Assembly (NCBI GenBank): GCA_038025085.1
Contig: CM076141.1
Coordinates: 20,903,001-20,967,000 of the forward strand
Origin: Tetragonia tetragonoides
Lineage: Eukaryota > Streptophyta > Magnoliopsida > Caryophyllales > Aizoaceae
Direction: 5' to 3'
Length of the DNA: 64,000 nt
Below, piece after piece: positions 11,205 through 23,397 of this stretch. The notes below the pieces were generated by a model. It searched no databases and was not told the origin of the DNA. It worked only from the letters and a program-made list of their open reading frames with translations. The translations under genes were made by a program, and so were the position numbers. Positions within the stretch are counted from its first letter, which is position 1, and every line of letters starts with the position of its first letter.

Positions 11205-14007
11205 GATCAATACTGGAATAAAGAGTGATATGCAATTTCCTTCAATGTTTCAACAGGGAGATAATAACATAATTCATCCAAGCCCCAATCAACTTGTTCG
11301 CTCCAAAGTTCCTCAATTGTTCTGTCTTATAGATCTAGCAGGATAGGAGAAATAGCCAGACTAGCGAGAGAGTGCTCGCCTGCCCATATATGATCCCAGA
11401 AAAGGGTTCTCCTACCATTTTCCATGGACACTCTCATGCCTTGACGTACAAATTTTGTATTTTCAACTATTCCTTGCAACACATTAGATGCATTTTCTTT
11501 GGTAGTGAACATGTCAATATCACATCGCAATACTTGGTTCTCAGCACTTCGGAGTAAAGAGACCCAGGTTCAGAAAAGGACATGCCACCCCAAATTTGCG
11601 AGGAAGGCAGCATCAGCTTGACGCATTGATCTAATGTCTAGCCCTCCCTCCTTTTTATCCTTTGAATTGTATCCCACTACACCAGATGAACCTTGCATTC
11701 CTCTTTGCCTCCCCATAGGAATTTCCTTGACTTCCTGTCAATTGTATTACAAATTGAACGCGGGATTTAGCAGATTGCATAGATTAGTAAGCCAATGATG
11801 AAAGGACAGACTTAGTTTGCGTTGCCATGCCCGCTAATGAGATACGTTTGTCTTTCCATCCACTTAATCGCCTTTCAACCTTGTCCATAACGTGCTAAAA
11901 AGTTTCCATCGTCACTCTACTATTGATCTTTGACATGCCCAGGTAGAAACCAAGGTCTTCCGTTGACTCAATGTCCAACACATCACTTATTTCATTCGTT
12001 GCATTCTCAGTAGCATTCCCAGAGAAGTGAACCCGTGACTTTGGGAAAGAGACCAATTCACCTGATGCAGCACAAACTCGATCAAGGCACAAATTAACAA
12101 CCCGAGCTTGCTTTGGAGATGCTTTCGCAAATATGACAATATCATCCGCAAAGAAGATATTGGATAATTTTGGCCCACTACCTCTGCTGCATGCAATAAA
12201 TTGATTTCCAAAGTCCTGCATTTACCGCTTTTTCAAAAATGTGATTGAGACGCTCCATACACATGACAAAGAGATAAGGCGAGAGCAGGTCCTCTTGCCT
12301 TATACCCGGAGAAGGATAGAAAGCGTTAGTGGGTTCTCCATTCCACAAAACCCTCATAGCCGAAGACGAAACAGAGAGCATCATAACATCAACCACCAAA
12401 TTTGGTAGACGCATCTCATTAAAGGACTCATGTATAAAATTCTATCTTGACCGATCATAGGCATTGGCAAGATCAATTTTGATCGCTATGTATCATGTTT
12501 TCCCTTGTTTCCTTCTCATTGTATGCAAGGCTTCCTGAACAATTATTATGTTATCAGTAATTTGTCTTCCAAGAACGAAAGCTTCTTGGGAAGGAGATAT
12601 CATGAGAGGTAATACTGGCTTCAAGCGATTCACAGTTGCTTTCGTAATAGTCTTTTAAAGAACATTACAAAGGCTAATGGGACGGAATTGGGAGGCCAAC
12701 TGCAGCTGCTCTACCTTCGGAATAAGAACAAGGAAAGTTTCATTGAGGCCCTCAGGGATAGTCTGACCCCTTAGCACCTTCAAAACCCCTTCACAAAAAC
12801 TGTCTTTTATAATGTTCTAGTGGCGTTGAAAGAATAACGCGTGAAGTCCATCAGGCCCAGGGGCCTTAGTTGGGCTCATTAATAATACCACTGACTTCAT
12901 ATCACTAATGTGAAAGGCCTCGCAAGTTTGTTATATAGTCACTTGCAAGAATAACTTGAAAGTAATTTGTTGGCAAGTCACTCACCCATTTCCCCACATC
13001 AGAGCTCGTATACTGATTTTTGAAGAAGTCGACCATCAGTTGTTGTAATTGATTATGGTCAGTGACCCACTCTCGTCTCCATTTTTCAGAGTTTGCACTC
13101 TATTGAATGTGCGTCTAATAACGGTTGAAGTGTGAAAATAAGTGATATTTCTGTCTCCATATTTCAAGGCTTCCAACCTTGATTTCGAGGATCATAAATC
13201 TTCTTTTTGCTTAAGTACTTCATCGAGTTCCTTACGTAATGTTTGTTCCAGTTGTAATAGGAGGTGGCAGCCCACATTCACAAGTTTTCGCTGGACACCT
13301 TCAATAGGAGCCCACAATAAACGTTTTTGGCCAAAAATATTCCCAAAAATATTTTTTTTTTCACTCCTGTAACCCACCAGCAAATTCGTTCAAAAATGGA
13401 ACAACAAGTGTCTCATTATTACACGTGTTTTTATCCAAATTGTTCATGCGCCAACCAAGCAGACAATAAGCGAAATTTACGTCTCCTAGGGGAGACACAA
13501 ATCCATTTGAATCAATCAGTAACGGAGAATGGTCCGAGTTGATGGCTGACAGATGACGAACAACAATCTTAGAAAAATTAATTCTCCAATTTGTGTTACC
13601 GAGGCCTCTTTCGAGTCGAGCCGCCTTGCGCGTCTCCATAGTTCGTCCTCTCGACCATGTGAATCTAGGCCTAATCAATCCAGTTTTTAAAATGATAAAA
13701 CATGCGCTGCATATCTTGGCCACCCCCATGGCGTTGATCCAATGGGGTGGTTTCATTAAAATTTTCAACTAGCAGCCAAGGTTTGTTAAATGGATCTGGC
13801 CAAATTAAAAAAATTCTTCCACAATTATTGTCACTCTTAGTTTAGTCGGGGCTTGCATATACAACAGAGAAAAATCAGGGTTCCTCTCCCACTTTAGCAG
13901 TTTTAATTGTCACATGCTGAGAATGATAAATCATGACATCTACAGATACTTGAGATTTTTGCCGGGACAACCATATCCCACCACAATGTCCATCTGCGTC
14001 AACACGA
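11205..14007 (-). pseudogene. Non-LTR retrotransposon (plant L1-like LINE), ORF2 remnant
   Basis: Read on the minus strand from 14007 downward. The endonuclease has GGIWL near 13980, ENFNE at 13751-13770 where GDFNE is expected, and SDHSPLLI near 13510-13550. The reverse transcriptase follows: KAPGPDG near 12850, LIPK and FRPISLCNV near 12680-12720, an IDLANAYDR segment near 12455, GIRQ-(x)3-LSPYLFV near 12280-12310 and the catalytic FADD at about 12141-12155. The linker/RNase H-side module comes last (GRRTLFWDHIWAG near 11400, down to about 11205). Frames change many times and there are several in-frame stops. The endonuclease start is missing because LTR element A1 begins at 14008, so A1 appears inserted in or abutting this LINE. 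No poly-A tail is evident at the low-coordinate end. Confidence 0.88.
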
Positions 14008-15380
14008 TGTAGACGCCTAGAAAGCGTCGTCAGATTTCTCCGTAAAAGCCCGATGATGGAAGGAGTAATTTATACACTTGAATGCTATTTTTGCTTTGAT
14101 AGGTAAAATGAGGTCTCAAGTTTTCTCAAACCGCTCCTTTGTCTCGATCACATTCAAAAACTTCGCTCAAGAGCTTTCCAACGACACCTCTCGTGTCTTT
14201 TTCCGACCTCGGTTGCAACGACACCTCTCGTCTTTCACAGAAGAAGAGTAAAACGGTCTTTTCATATTTTTGGAATATTCAAAAAACGTCTTTCACCGAA
14301 GAGGGTAAAACGGTCTTTTCACATTTTTGGAATATTCAAATTCATCCGAAAAATGACTGGATGTCGTCATTCCAGCTGGCAGCTCGAGAGCGGCTGACGG
14401 CTCAGCCAGAGCCGCTAGCGGCTCCCGCTAAGCTAAATGACGACAGTTTTCGGCTCGATCTCTTCACATGATCAACCCTACTCCGTCCACTATAAATATA
14501 ACCCTCCACACTCAGTTCAAAACACATAGTCTACAGTTGAAACCCTCTATTCTCAGGTGAGTATTCCTAAGCTTCTCCCTCTTTCTTCCAACAAAGTCTA
14601 TAGTTGACAACCTCCATTCTGAGTAGGGTATTCCTGAGCTTCCTTCTCTTTCTTCCAAATAAGTTCTATTCTATTCTTTGCTTGAGATCTATTTTACTAT
14701 TCAATTGCTAAATAGCCTACAGTTCAGGTACTAAAGTCCTGAAGGCTCAAATCAAATTAATTGCTTAACTATATGTTTTCTAGTAGTCAAAATGTAGATA
14801 TCATGCTAATCATGCCTTTTATTGCTTCTTAAATACTGTCTTTCAATTTTTTAAATAAGCATGTCTAGCTGTTGTAATGCTCAACTTGTCAATCAAATGC
14901 ACGTTTAAACATGGGTCAATAATCAATTTCGTGATGCTTGTGATAAACCAATTAATAGTAGAATCTAGGTTGTTAGTCCGGTTTTGTGCGGGAATCATGT
15001 TTTTAAATGATTAAGCAATCTTGAGTTAGTAGAGGCCGTCATACAACGGGCGAGTTGGGTGCCTAAAACCTTCCCACCTCGTACCTTCTCCCCCGAACCC
15101 TTTAATCTTGGGTACTCATATGTTCTATATGAGCGGGAGAATTTTTAAACACATGTTTAGTTCACTTTTCACGCTACTGGGTTGTCTGTTCGGTTTGTCC
15201 CTTTGGTAAAACGGCGGTAGCAGACTTTTGACCTCTTTCACGGTTTTTATTCAATTCAATTCAAATCTTTTCAAAACGTTTTTCTAGCTCGATGGTTCCT
15301 TAAACTTATCTAAACCCCCAGCTTACAAATTTTCTATAAGGACACATTCCACGGGGAGAAAATAATCCCGGGTCCTTAAA
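14008..15380 (+). repeat. LTR of Tat-like element A1
   Basis: Starts TGTAGACGCC at 14008 and ends in CCTTAAA just before the primer site. It is homologous along its length to 29335-30647 and, reversed, to 19097-20423. A TATA box lies at 14491. The terminal CA is replaced by AA; the reversed copy still has it (TGTAAGG). Confidence 0.85.
14411..14498 (+). promoter_or_regulatory. A1 LTR core promoter with GCCGCTAGCGGC palindrome
   Basis: A perfect 12-bp palindrome GCCGCTAGCGGC at 14411-14422 lies about 70 bases before TATAAATA at 14491. The same pair recurs in LTR A2 (29731 and 29832) and, reversed, in A' (20026 and about 19880). Confidence 0.65.
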
Positions 15381-15400
15381 GCGGCGACTTCACCGGGGAT
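15381..15400 (+). other. Primer binding site of A1
   Basis: GCGGCGACTTCACCGGGGAT follows the LTR directly. It matches the TGGCGACTnCnCTGGGG-type site complementary to tRNA-Arg known from Tat/Ogre elements, with two or three changes. The A2 copy (30649) is better preserved. Confidence 0.65.
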
Positions 15401-16406
15401 TATTTAAGAGGGTGAGACTCGAAAGTCAAGTTTGCTTAATTAGTTAATAACATATTCTATATATTTTATCATTTGCATGTGGCATGGCACAACATTTGAC
15501 CCATATCAACCCTCGAGAAAGTAAGAGTCGTAACTCGTAGACAACTTGTCTTATCGTGCAAACCGACACTTCCTCACCCACGACTCATCAACTCTTGTTG
15601 GTGAAAAGAATTACAATTGATGTGTCGACCATCCGCCGGACGCAAATTGTAATTTGTTATAGTAACCTCACCGGAGCCAAAAGCCTCTAACCCACATTCG
15701 TGCATTCGCTTGCTTGTTGCGCATATGTCGTTGTAATGCCCGTCTGATCGCATGTTTGCTTGTAACTACATCGTTGTCATGCTTGCCTGAATGCATGAAT
15801 GTCGTGACTATGTGCCAACATATAATTACGTGCTAGGAGTCTTTTTTCTTTTATTTTTAGGTAGTTCCTAATGCCCAAAAATAGTGCGAGAATTCAATTC
15901 AATGAGCACTCGTTTACCCGATGATATATTTTCATATAACGTCAAAAGCATTAACAATTTTCTAGGAATTTTTAGAGTTGATCTCCAGTATCCCCTCTCC
16001 CGTTTTTATTTTTCTTTTTTTTTTCTTCATATGATGTAATTCAGTTCGGCAAAAAAAAAAAGAAAAAAGCAAAAAATGGCGTACAAAAATAAAGCAAAAC
16101 AGGGGCGCTGAAAATAAAAAAAAAAAACAATTAAAAATAAATGTCAAATTTCTTGTTTTCTTTTTCCCATTTTTCATTTCCTTTGAGTCTAGAAAATAAA
16201 AAAAGAAGAAGAAAAGGATAGTCATTATTTTTCTATTTTTCTCATTTTCGTTCATCGACTTTATTTTCCTTTGATATTAGGGGAAATTTTTGGGTATTTA
16301 GGACCTTTTCAGGATAATGTGTTCTTTTATGTGCCGGTCGTTTTTTTTCTTAGATGAGATTCTCGTGGTCTCCTTGGTTTTGAATGGTCATCTTCTCATT
16401 CAAATC
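15401..16406 (+). other. A1 untranslated leader
   Basis: About 1 kb without coding pattern, homologous to 30668-31662. It contains a diverged ~45-bp duplication around GTTGTAATGC (about 15730-15800) and a long A/T-rich low-complexity block (16000-16260) ending near the gag start. Confidence 0.6.
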
Positions 16407-17236
16407 ATGTCAGGATCCATTAAGAGCTCCCCGACTGAAGATACACAAGACAAGCCTCGTCTGGTGCCAGCTGGGGCGGAAATGGTTCAAGCCACCAAGA
16501 AGTTCAAAACCCATTTTGTGACAACTGCATATCCGGCCTGTGAAACTTCAAAAGACTCAATTCTTGATACTCATGATGAATCCCTTGGACTAAAAGAACA
16601 ATTAGACCGAGCCTTTCGAGAGGCCAAAATCAAGAGAGGCCAAAATCAAGGTAGGCCTCGATCCAGATGAGACCCCCAGTCTCGCCGAGTATAGAAGCAA
16701 AAGGAAGCAAAACTCAGACCTCCTCGAAGCTCAAGAGGATATTGAACACTTTTCTCAATATACAATTGTCTATCACACAGAAATCAAGAGGCTACAGAAC
16801 ACGGTCGCTCAGTTGGAACAAAGGATTAAGTCTTCAAGCATCTACTGTGACTACTGCCGAGTCTGCGGATATCATACCAATGACTGCAAGAAGTTGAGAG
16901 ACAAGATCTAAGCCTTCAGTGACAAAGGACTCATGTGGCCCGCATACACTTGGTTATCCAAGAAAAGATCACACCTTCGTACTCGTGATTTTACGCCATT
17001 TGGAGTCCCGATTCACGATGTTATGATGGCTTTGCTTCATCGTGGAGATCTACAAGTCCTGGGACCCTACAAAGAGGTCTTGCCAGAAGGAGGAGATCCT
17101 TATCTTTACTGAAGATACCATAGGTGTTTCGGTCATCTCACCGATCAATGTCCTTGCCTAAAGTGCGACATCCAACTGGTCATTGACTTCGGAACCATCT
17201 CTCCTCTGAAGTCCCAGACATTCAAGTTCATAAAAC
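16407..17236 (+). pseudogene. A1 gag remnant
   Basis: The ATG at 16407 begins MSGSIKSSP. The frame changes near 16650 and stops appear near 16909 and 17109. Two Tat-type zinc-knuckle blocks remain: YCDYCRVCGYHTNDC near 16843-16890 and a YHRCFGHLTDQC block near 17116-17155. In the family these read YHR--GH-T-DC followed by a K/R-rich helix. Gag packages the element RNA. Compared with A2 (31663-33090) much of the N-terminal half is missing. Confidence 0.7.
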
Positions 17237-18154
17237 TTGTACTTGTGCCACAACTTGAGGTCTGTTAACGTACTAGAAATAGACCAAGTACCTTTCATAT
17301 CACACTCATACCCTCATGTTAATGGTTTTCTCAAGAAACAAGGATACATACCTAGTATGGGTCTAGGAAGAAACGGACAAGGGCCCACTACTGTTCAAGC
17401 TAAGTTTGATGTCAAGAACAACCTCTTTGGACTCGGTTATGAACCCACTGAAAAAGAAATCTATGACCACACTCTGAAGCAAAGGACACAAGTTAAAGAT
17501 AGAAAAGCTATTTCTAAGGAAATAATATCACCTTACAGCCATACACTGAATGGTCAATTCATCATGGAAGGGGATTATTGCCCATACTATGGCTTCCCCA
17601 AACCATACTATGACAAAGAAGCCCAAGTCATGGATCCAGGCTTCGAGATATTTCAGGACTGCAACCAATTGGACGAGGAGGCACACAACCCCTCTAATCC
17701 AGCAGATCAAGATTGGACGAAGGCACCAGGCTATCAAATGTTGGGTCTCTTATTTGGCCAAGAGACTAGAATGACCGAACCTCCCGGCATGAATGAGGAA
17801 GTAATGGCTCTCTATGATCGCAATTTCAATCCTGTCGACTTGATATATACTGCTGAAGATGTCGCAACAGGATGGAGCAAAGAAGTGAGCTGGACAGGCC
17901 CAGATTGGCGCAAGATCACAATAACAACCAAGGAAGGACCAATGATGGAAGAATTTGATTCTGAGTCTCAGTTTGAGTCAGTGCCTAGTTTAGTTCCTAA
18001 GGTTGAGTCAGAAACGGGGAATGCCCCATTTCCTCTTTCTAAGTCTAGTGTCAATGTGAGGGGTACTCCAGACCCTTTTCTTGTTGTTTTTGATTCCAAT
18101 ATCGATAAAGTGAAAAATATTTCTGTTTATTTTCCACCTTTTTTTAGCTATTGA
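17237..18154 (+). pseudogene. A1 protease-to-RT linker with G-patch
   Basis: This 305-codon open frame contains a G-patch motif (FLKKQGYIPSMGLGRNGQG near 17323-17380, then GLGYEPTEKE), which in Tat polyproteins lies between protease and RT. A DYCPYYGFPKPY block and an acidic tail follow. The protein would be the N-terminal side of Pol. The frame runs out at 18154 into the deletion junction shared with A2, so the catalytic RT never follows. Confidence 0.65.
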
Positions 18155-18284
18155 TAAACCCGATGAACTCAAAGTTGCACAACTCATCAATTAATCAATT
18201 TAAGCAATATAAGCAAACTTCGCAAAGTGAGAATAAAAATTATTATTTTAAATAGGGAATTGAGCAATTGAACTCTCTCAACAA
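18155..18284 (+). other. Deletion junction replacing RT and RNase H
   Basis: The segment from about 18140 (IDKPDELKVAQ in one frame) to about 18285 is homologous base by base to 33325-33470 in A2. It joins the linker region directly to the integrase zinc-binding region. No RT or RNase H motif occurs anywhere in A1 or A2. Confidence 0.7.
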
Positions 18285-19091
18285 TTGCACGAAGAAAGAA
18301 ATGAGCCAGCTTTTTGTAACAACCTCGACATAGGCTTAGTCCTAGATCTAATAGAAGAAGATCCTTGGTACCAAGATGTTTACAACTACATCACCAAGGG
18401 TACATACCCTCTAGACACACCAATAAGAGCTCAATGGGTCATCCGTCTCTTAGCGGCACAGTACATAGAATACAAGGGGGTTCTGTATAAAAAATCCCAT
18501 TAGGGAGTCAATCTCAGATGTGTGAATGCTGAAGAAGCTGCAGAAGTCATAGATGAGGTACACAATGGTGTGCGGGCCATAGAATACATTCTTTTGACTT
18601 TTTTTTGCATGGGGATTCGACATCACCGGCAAAATCGCTCCTACGGGTTCTGGAGGACATGAATACATTCTTGTGGCCATAGAATATTTTACCAATTGGG
18701 TTGAAGCACAATCCTATGCCATCCTCACATCCAAACAAGTGTCCAAATTCATAAGGAACAACATCATCTGCCGATATGGCGTTCCACGTGAAATCATTAG
18801 AGACCATGGATCCCATTTCAAAGCCGAAACATCCACCTTACTAAAAAGCTACAAAATCCAACACCACAAATCATCCCCTTACCGACCCCAAACCAATGGT
18901 GCAGTACAAGCCGTCAACAAGAACCTCAAAACCATTATCGAGAAAAAATGGTTGAAAACTACAAAGATTGGCCCGTCAAACTTCCATTTGCACTTTGGGG
19001 GTACAGAACATCTATAAGGTCATCAACTAGAGCTACACCTTATTCTCTAGTCTACGCGATGGAAGCAGTAATACCCATACAGATTCAGCTA

Positions 19092-19096
19092 CCCTC
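19092..19096 (+). repeat. Left target-site duplication of A'
   Basis: CCCTC here and at 23398-23402. The uninterrupted A2 sequence (near 34110) has this segment once, which proves the insertion. Confidence 0.9.
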
Positions 19097-20423
19097 TGTA
19101 AGGACCCGGGATTTCTCCTACTATGTCCACGGAGTGCATCCTTATAGAAAATTTGTAAGTTGGGAGTTTAGATAAGTTCAAGGGACCATCGAGTTAGAAA
19201 AGATTTTGTAAAGACTTGGATTGAATAAAAACCATGAAAGAGGTCACAATTCTGCTATCGGCGTTTTATCGAAGGGACAAACCAAAGGGACAACTCAATA
19301 GCGCGATAAGTGAACAAATCATGTTTTTAGAAAGACTCCCGCTCATATAGAACATATGAGTACCCATGGATAAAGGGTTCGGGGGCGAAGGTACGAGGTG
19401 GGAAGGTGTTAGGCACCCAACTCGCCCGTTTTATGACAGCCTCTACTAACTCAAGTTTGCTTAATAATTGAAAGATATGATTCCCACACAAACCGGATTA
19501 ACAACCTAGACTTAGACTATTAATTGGTTCATCACAAGCATCACAACTTTTATTAATGACCCTTGTTTAGATATGCATTCGATTGGCAAGTTGAGCATTA
19601 AAACGACTAGACATGCTTTGAATAAAAATATTTAGTAAGGAATCAAAGATGTTATTTTCATGATATCTACCTTTTGACTACTAGAAAATAAACAGTTAAA
19701 GCGATTAATCTAATTTGAGCCTTTAGGAGTTAGTACCTGAACTGTAGGCTATTTATCAAAAATAGTAAAGACAAGATCTCAAGTTTGGAAGAAAGAGGGG
19801 GAAGCTCAGTGTTAATACTCTTGAGAATAGAGGTTGTCAACTGTAGACTGTGTGATTTGAACTAAGGGTCGAGGGTTTTATTTATAGGGAAGGAAATAGG
19901 TTGGACAGGTGAAGAGATGGCCGAAAATTGGATTTTGGGCTTAAAAAAAGACGGGCCTGAAGACCCAGCGAGCGGCGCTAGCGGCTCTGGGATTTCACCC
20001 AGCGCCGCAGGCGGCGCCGGCCTCAGCCGCTAGCGGCAATGGCTATAATTCCAGCGCCGCTGGCGGCTGTCAGCTGGCCAGCTGGATGTCGTCATAATGA
20101 CGACATCCGGTCTATTTTTAATTTTCGGAGAAATTTTACCATGACGAAAATAGGAAAATATCGTTTTACCCTTCTGCGGTACAAGACGGTTTTACCCCCG
20201 GTTAGCAACTTGGCAACCGGGAGTCGGTAAAAGACACGAGAAGTGTCGTTGGAAAAATCTTGAATAGGGCTTTTGAATGTGATCAGAATGAAGGAGTGAT
20301 CGAAAAAAAACCTAGGACCTTATTTTACCTATTAAAGCAAACTTAGCATTCAAGTTTATAAATTACTCCTTTCATCATTGGGCTTTTGCGTGGAAACCTG
20401 AAGGCGCTTTTTCGGCTTCTACA
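19097..20423 (-). repeat. A' 3' LTR (complete)
   Basis: Reverse complement of the A-family LTR. It begins TGTAAGGACC (LTR end) and finishes at TTCTACA (LTR start TGTAGAAGCC). A TATA box (reverse) is near 19880 and palindrome GCCGCTAGCGGC is at 20026-20037. Confidence 0.85.
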
Positions 20424-20442
20424 GAACCCCCACTTTGGTCGA
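20424..20442 (-). other. Polypurine tract of A'
   Basis: On the minus strand a CCAAAGTGGGGGTTC-type purine-rich stretch ends directly at the LTR start. It primes plus-strand DNA synthesis in LTR elements. Confidence 0.6.
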
Positions 20443-21239
20443 GCTTGAGTTAAAGCGAAGATCAAAGTATTCCGAGGGCAACTTGTAGGATGCTGATGTG
20501 CACGAGGTGTGTAAGGGTGTACAGTATGCATGCACATGAAGGCAAACCTGAATTGGGACATGCCTGTAGCGCGATAAGACTTCATCTATGTGAACAAAAG
20601 AAAAATAAAGGTAATGGTTAGCAGGTCAAACATCGCTCGGGATGGTCTCAATGCCTCCAGGGGACTTGTATTCAGAGTAAATGAAAACGTTAGTAACACT
20701 TTGAGAATGTTCAACGTAGAGTGCTTCAACAAACAGTGACTAAACATCACTCGACGGGTGCCGAGATTCCGTCCCTACCCGAGAAACGAAAAAGTCGACG
20801 AGATAGCGCGATCAAAACGACGGCTGTATGGTTAATAACACTGGTGAGAGTGAATAGTATAAATGCTTTATTCTAAGCAAATAGTGACTAAGCACCACTC
20901 GGCGGATACCGGGATCCCGCCCCTGCACGAGAAACGAAAAGGTCGACGAGACAGCGCGATCTAAATGACAGCTGTAGATGGAAAATAACACTGGTGAGAG
21001 TCAATAATATAAATGCTTTATTCTAAGAAAACAGTGACTAAGCACCACTCAGCGGATGCCGAGATTCCGTTCCAGCACGAGAAATAAAAAAAGTCGACGA
21101 GACAGCGCGATCAAAATGATGGCTGTCAAATGGTTAGAACATATGAACAATTTAAATGCAACAGTTTGAGCAAACATTGACTGAAACATATAAAAACAAA
21201 GGACAATATAACCACACAAGTGATCATTGACTGAAGCAA
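20443..21239 (-). other. A' 3' noncoding with ~140-bp tandem copies
   Basis: Three diverged copies of a block containing an AGTGACTAA-CA-CACTC segment, a CGAGAAA segment and a GCGATC-AAA-GA-GGCTGT segment begin near 20735, 20885 and 21035. The two later ones are 140-150 bases apart. No ORF. Confidence 0.6.
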
Positions 21240-21830
21240 TTTGCGGACACCGGCTATCCTATAAAATGAACATTGGCTCTTCCCAAAATTATGGACACTG
21301 GCTGTCCCAAATAACTGCACTGGCTGCCCAAAAATAATGAACACTGGTTTTTCCAACACAATTTAGGAAACCGGCTGTCCCAAAAAAATAATGGACACTG
21401 GCTGTCCCAACAATAATTTAGGAAATCGGTTGTCCTAAAATAATGGACATTGGCTGTCCCAATAATTGACACTGGCTGTCCAAACACAATTTAGGAAACC
21501 GACTGTCCCAAAAAAATAATGGACACTTGTTGTCCAAACAATAATTTAGGAAATCGGCTGTCCTAAGACCATTGACACTGGCTATCCCAATAATTGACAG
21601 TGGATGTCCAAACACAATTTAGGATACCGGCTGTCCTAAAGAAATAATGGACACTGGCTGTCCCATCAATAATTTAGGAAACCGGCTATCCTAACAAAGT
21701 AATGGACACTGGCTGTCCCAATAATTGACACTGGCTGTCCAAACACAATTTAGGAAACTGGTTGTCCTAATAAAATAATGGACACTGGTTGTCCCGATAA
21801 TAATTTAGGAAACCGGCTGTACTAATCATG
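21240..21830 (-). repeat. Array of ~22 short hairpin repeats
   Basis: Two alternating forms recur every ~22-28 bases: GGACACTGGCTGTCCC and AGGAAACCGGCTGTCCT. Each is an inverted repeat around a 5-7 base centre (GGACA/TGTCC, AGGA/TCCT). A shorter array of the same family is at 51822-52080 in A2. Tandem repeats before the 3' LTR are common in Tat/Ogre elements. Confidence 0.85.
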
Positions 21831-22810
21831 AGATAGTGCCAGAGGACCCACTGGGCTTTTCTTAAAAATAATTTGATCGCTCCGAGTGATCAATATTATG
21901 GGGGAGTAATTGGGCCTGTGTATTTGGGACCTACAAAATAAATGAGTTAGTTTTACCTGATAATACTTGGTATCGTAGGATGGACCAACTGTCGAATTTT
22001 GAATTGGGGGGCCAAAGGGATTTGTTCCCGCGTGCTCGGCTGCTGTTGGAAGGTTATTTTCATTCTTGGTTGTAGTCCGAAGGTCGCTTCTGGGCTGGAT
22101 CATGAGTTCCGGGCTTGCTGGTTTCAATGGAGAGCGGGTAGACTCAAACCTATAGTGGAGATATGCACATAGGGAAAAGATGCAATAGACATGCCCGACA
22201 GACCATGGCAAGATGCACAAGTCAAGACATAGTAATATGCACGGAGCAAAGGGGAATTTACATGTAAACACGCAAGGACTCAAGACATTGAGAAATCATG
22301 TATGCATGCATGCCTTTGAAGGCGACTTTAATACTTATGCAAATATGATGTGTGCAGACTCTATTGACTCACAGCTCCATGCGACATAACCTAGTATGCA
22401 CGACTCTCTTATAGGGTCTGACGAGGGTCTTCATATTGGAAATGTTTTTGTGATCAAGAATTTCATTACTGTGGTGATCTTGACAGAGTAAGAGACAAGT
22501 GGATAAGACTGGGTGCAGTCAAGGGAGAATCAACCCCCAGTTTGATGTGTGGTTCTTGATGATTATGACCTACTCGAGGAGCTATGGGTGTTGATGCAGT
22601 GGTACAAAATATCCTAACTTAAGGTATGGGAACGAAATGGACAACTTTGAACGTAGTGGACAAGGAAACTACTCATTCTGGAAAAGCCCCTAGTTGGGAA
22701 GTCTATGTGCAAGCCTACGAGAAAGGTGATGAGTATGAATCTAGACGACTGGCCAAAGAGTGATTACATGGGAAACGATGTTCTAAATCCTTGGAAATTT
22801 AAGTTTGGGA
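21831..22810 (-). other. A' internal DNA of unclear origin
   Basis: 21831-22050 is homologous to 51600-51800 of A2 (reversed). 22050-22810 has no recognised relative in the window and no coding pattern. Confidence 0.45.
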
Positions 22811-23397
22811 AAACTAGGCTATTTAGCAAAAATAGTAAACACAAGATCACAAGTTTGGAAGAAAGAGGGGGAAGCTCAGTGTTAATACTCCTGATAATAG
22901 TGATTTGCAACTATATACTGTTTGATTTTAACTGAGGGTCGAGGGTTATATTTATAGAAAAGGAAATAGGGTTGGACAAGTGAAGAGATGGTCGAAAATC
23001 GGATTTTGGGCTTAAGAAAAGACGGGCCTGGAGACCCAGCGAGCGCCGCTGGCGGCTGTCAGCTTGCCAGCTGGATGTCGTCATACTATTTTTTATTTTC
23101 GGAGGAATTTTAGTATCCCGAAAATAGGAAAAGACCGTTTTACCCTTCTGCGGTAAAAGACGGTTTTACCCCAGGTTAGCAACTTGGCAAGCGGGAGTCG
23201 GAAAAAGACACGAGAGGTGTCGTTGGAAAGCTCTTGAATGGGGCTTTTGAATGTGATCGGAATGAAGCGGTGATCGAGGAAAAACCTGAGATCTTATTTT
23301 ACCTATTAAAGCAAAAATAGCATTCAAGTTTATCAATTACTCCTTTCATCATCGGGCTTTTGCGGGAAAAGTTGAAGGCGCTTTTTTGGCATCTACA
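22811..23397 (-). repeat. A' 5' LTR, truncated
   Basis: Homologous to 19740-20423 only; the R/U5 side and primer site are missing. An internal deletion of roughly 70 bases falls at the GC-rich palindrome cluster (near 23040), bounded by short GCGCCGCT-like homology. Confidence 0.75.

Larger units (their letters stand above)
19097..23397 (-). mobile_element. A' : reversed, coding-free derivative of the A family
   Basis: Flanked by CCCTC duplications. Read on the minus strand it has a truncated 5' LTR (23397-22811), about 2.4 kb without gag or pol, a hairpin-repeat array, a polypurine tract and a complete 3' LTR (20423-19097). It has lost the primer site, so the present copy is immobile. Gag and pol are absent, as in LARD-type non-autonomous elements. 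Confidence 0.8.

Noticed and set aside
15962..16255. 97-codon minus-strand ORF rich in Phe and Lys
   Set aside because: It reads through the A-rich low-complexity part of the Tat leader; the A2 counterpart (31274-31486) differs in frame and content.
21126..21615. Minus-strand ORFs reading Phe-Gly-Gln-Pro repeats
   Set aside because: Translation of the hairpin repeat array in several frames; not a repeat protein gene.
21240..21830. CRISPR-like array
   Set aside because: Units are degenerate, alternate in two forms, have no unique equal-length spacers and lie inside a plant retroelement.
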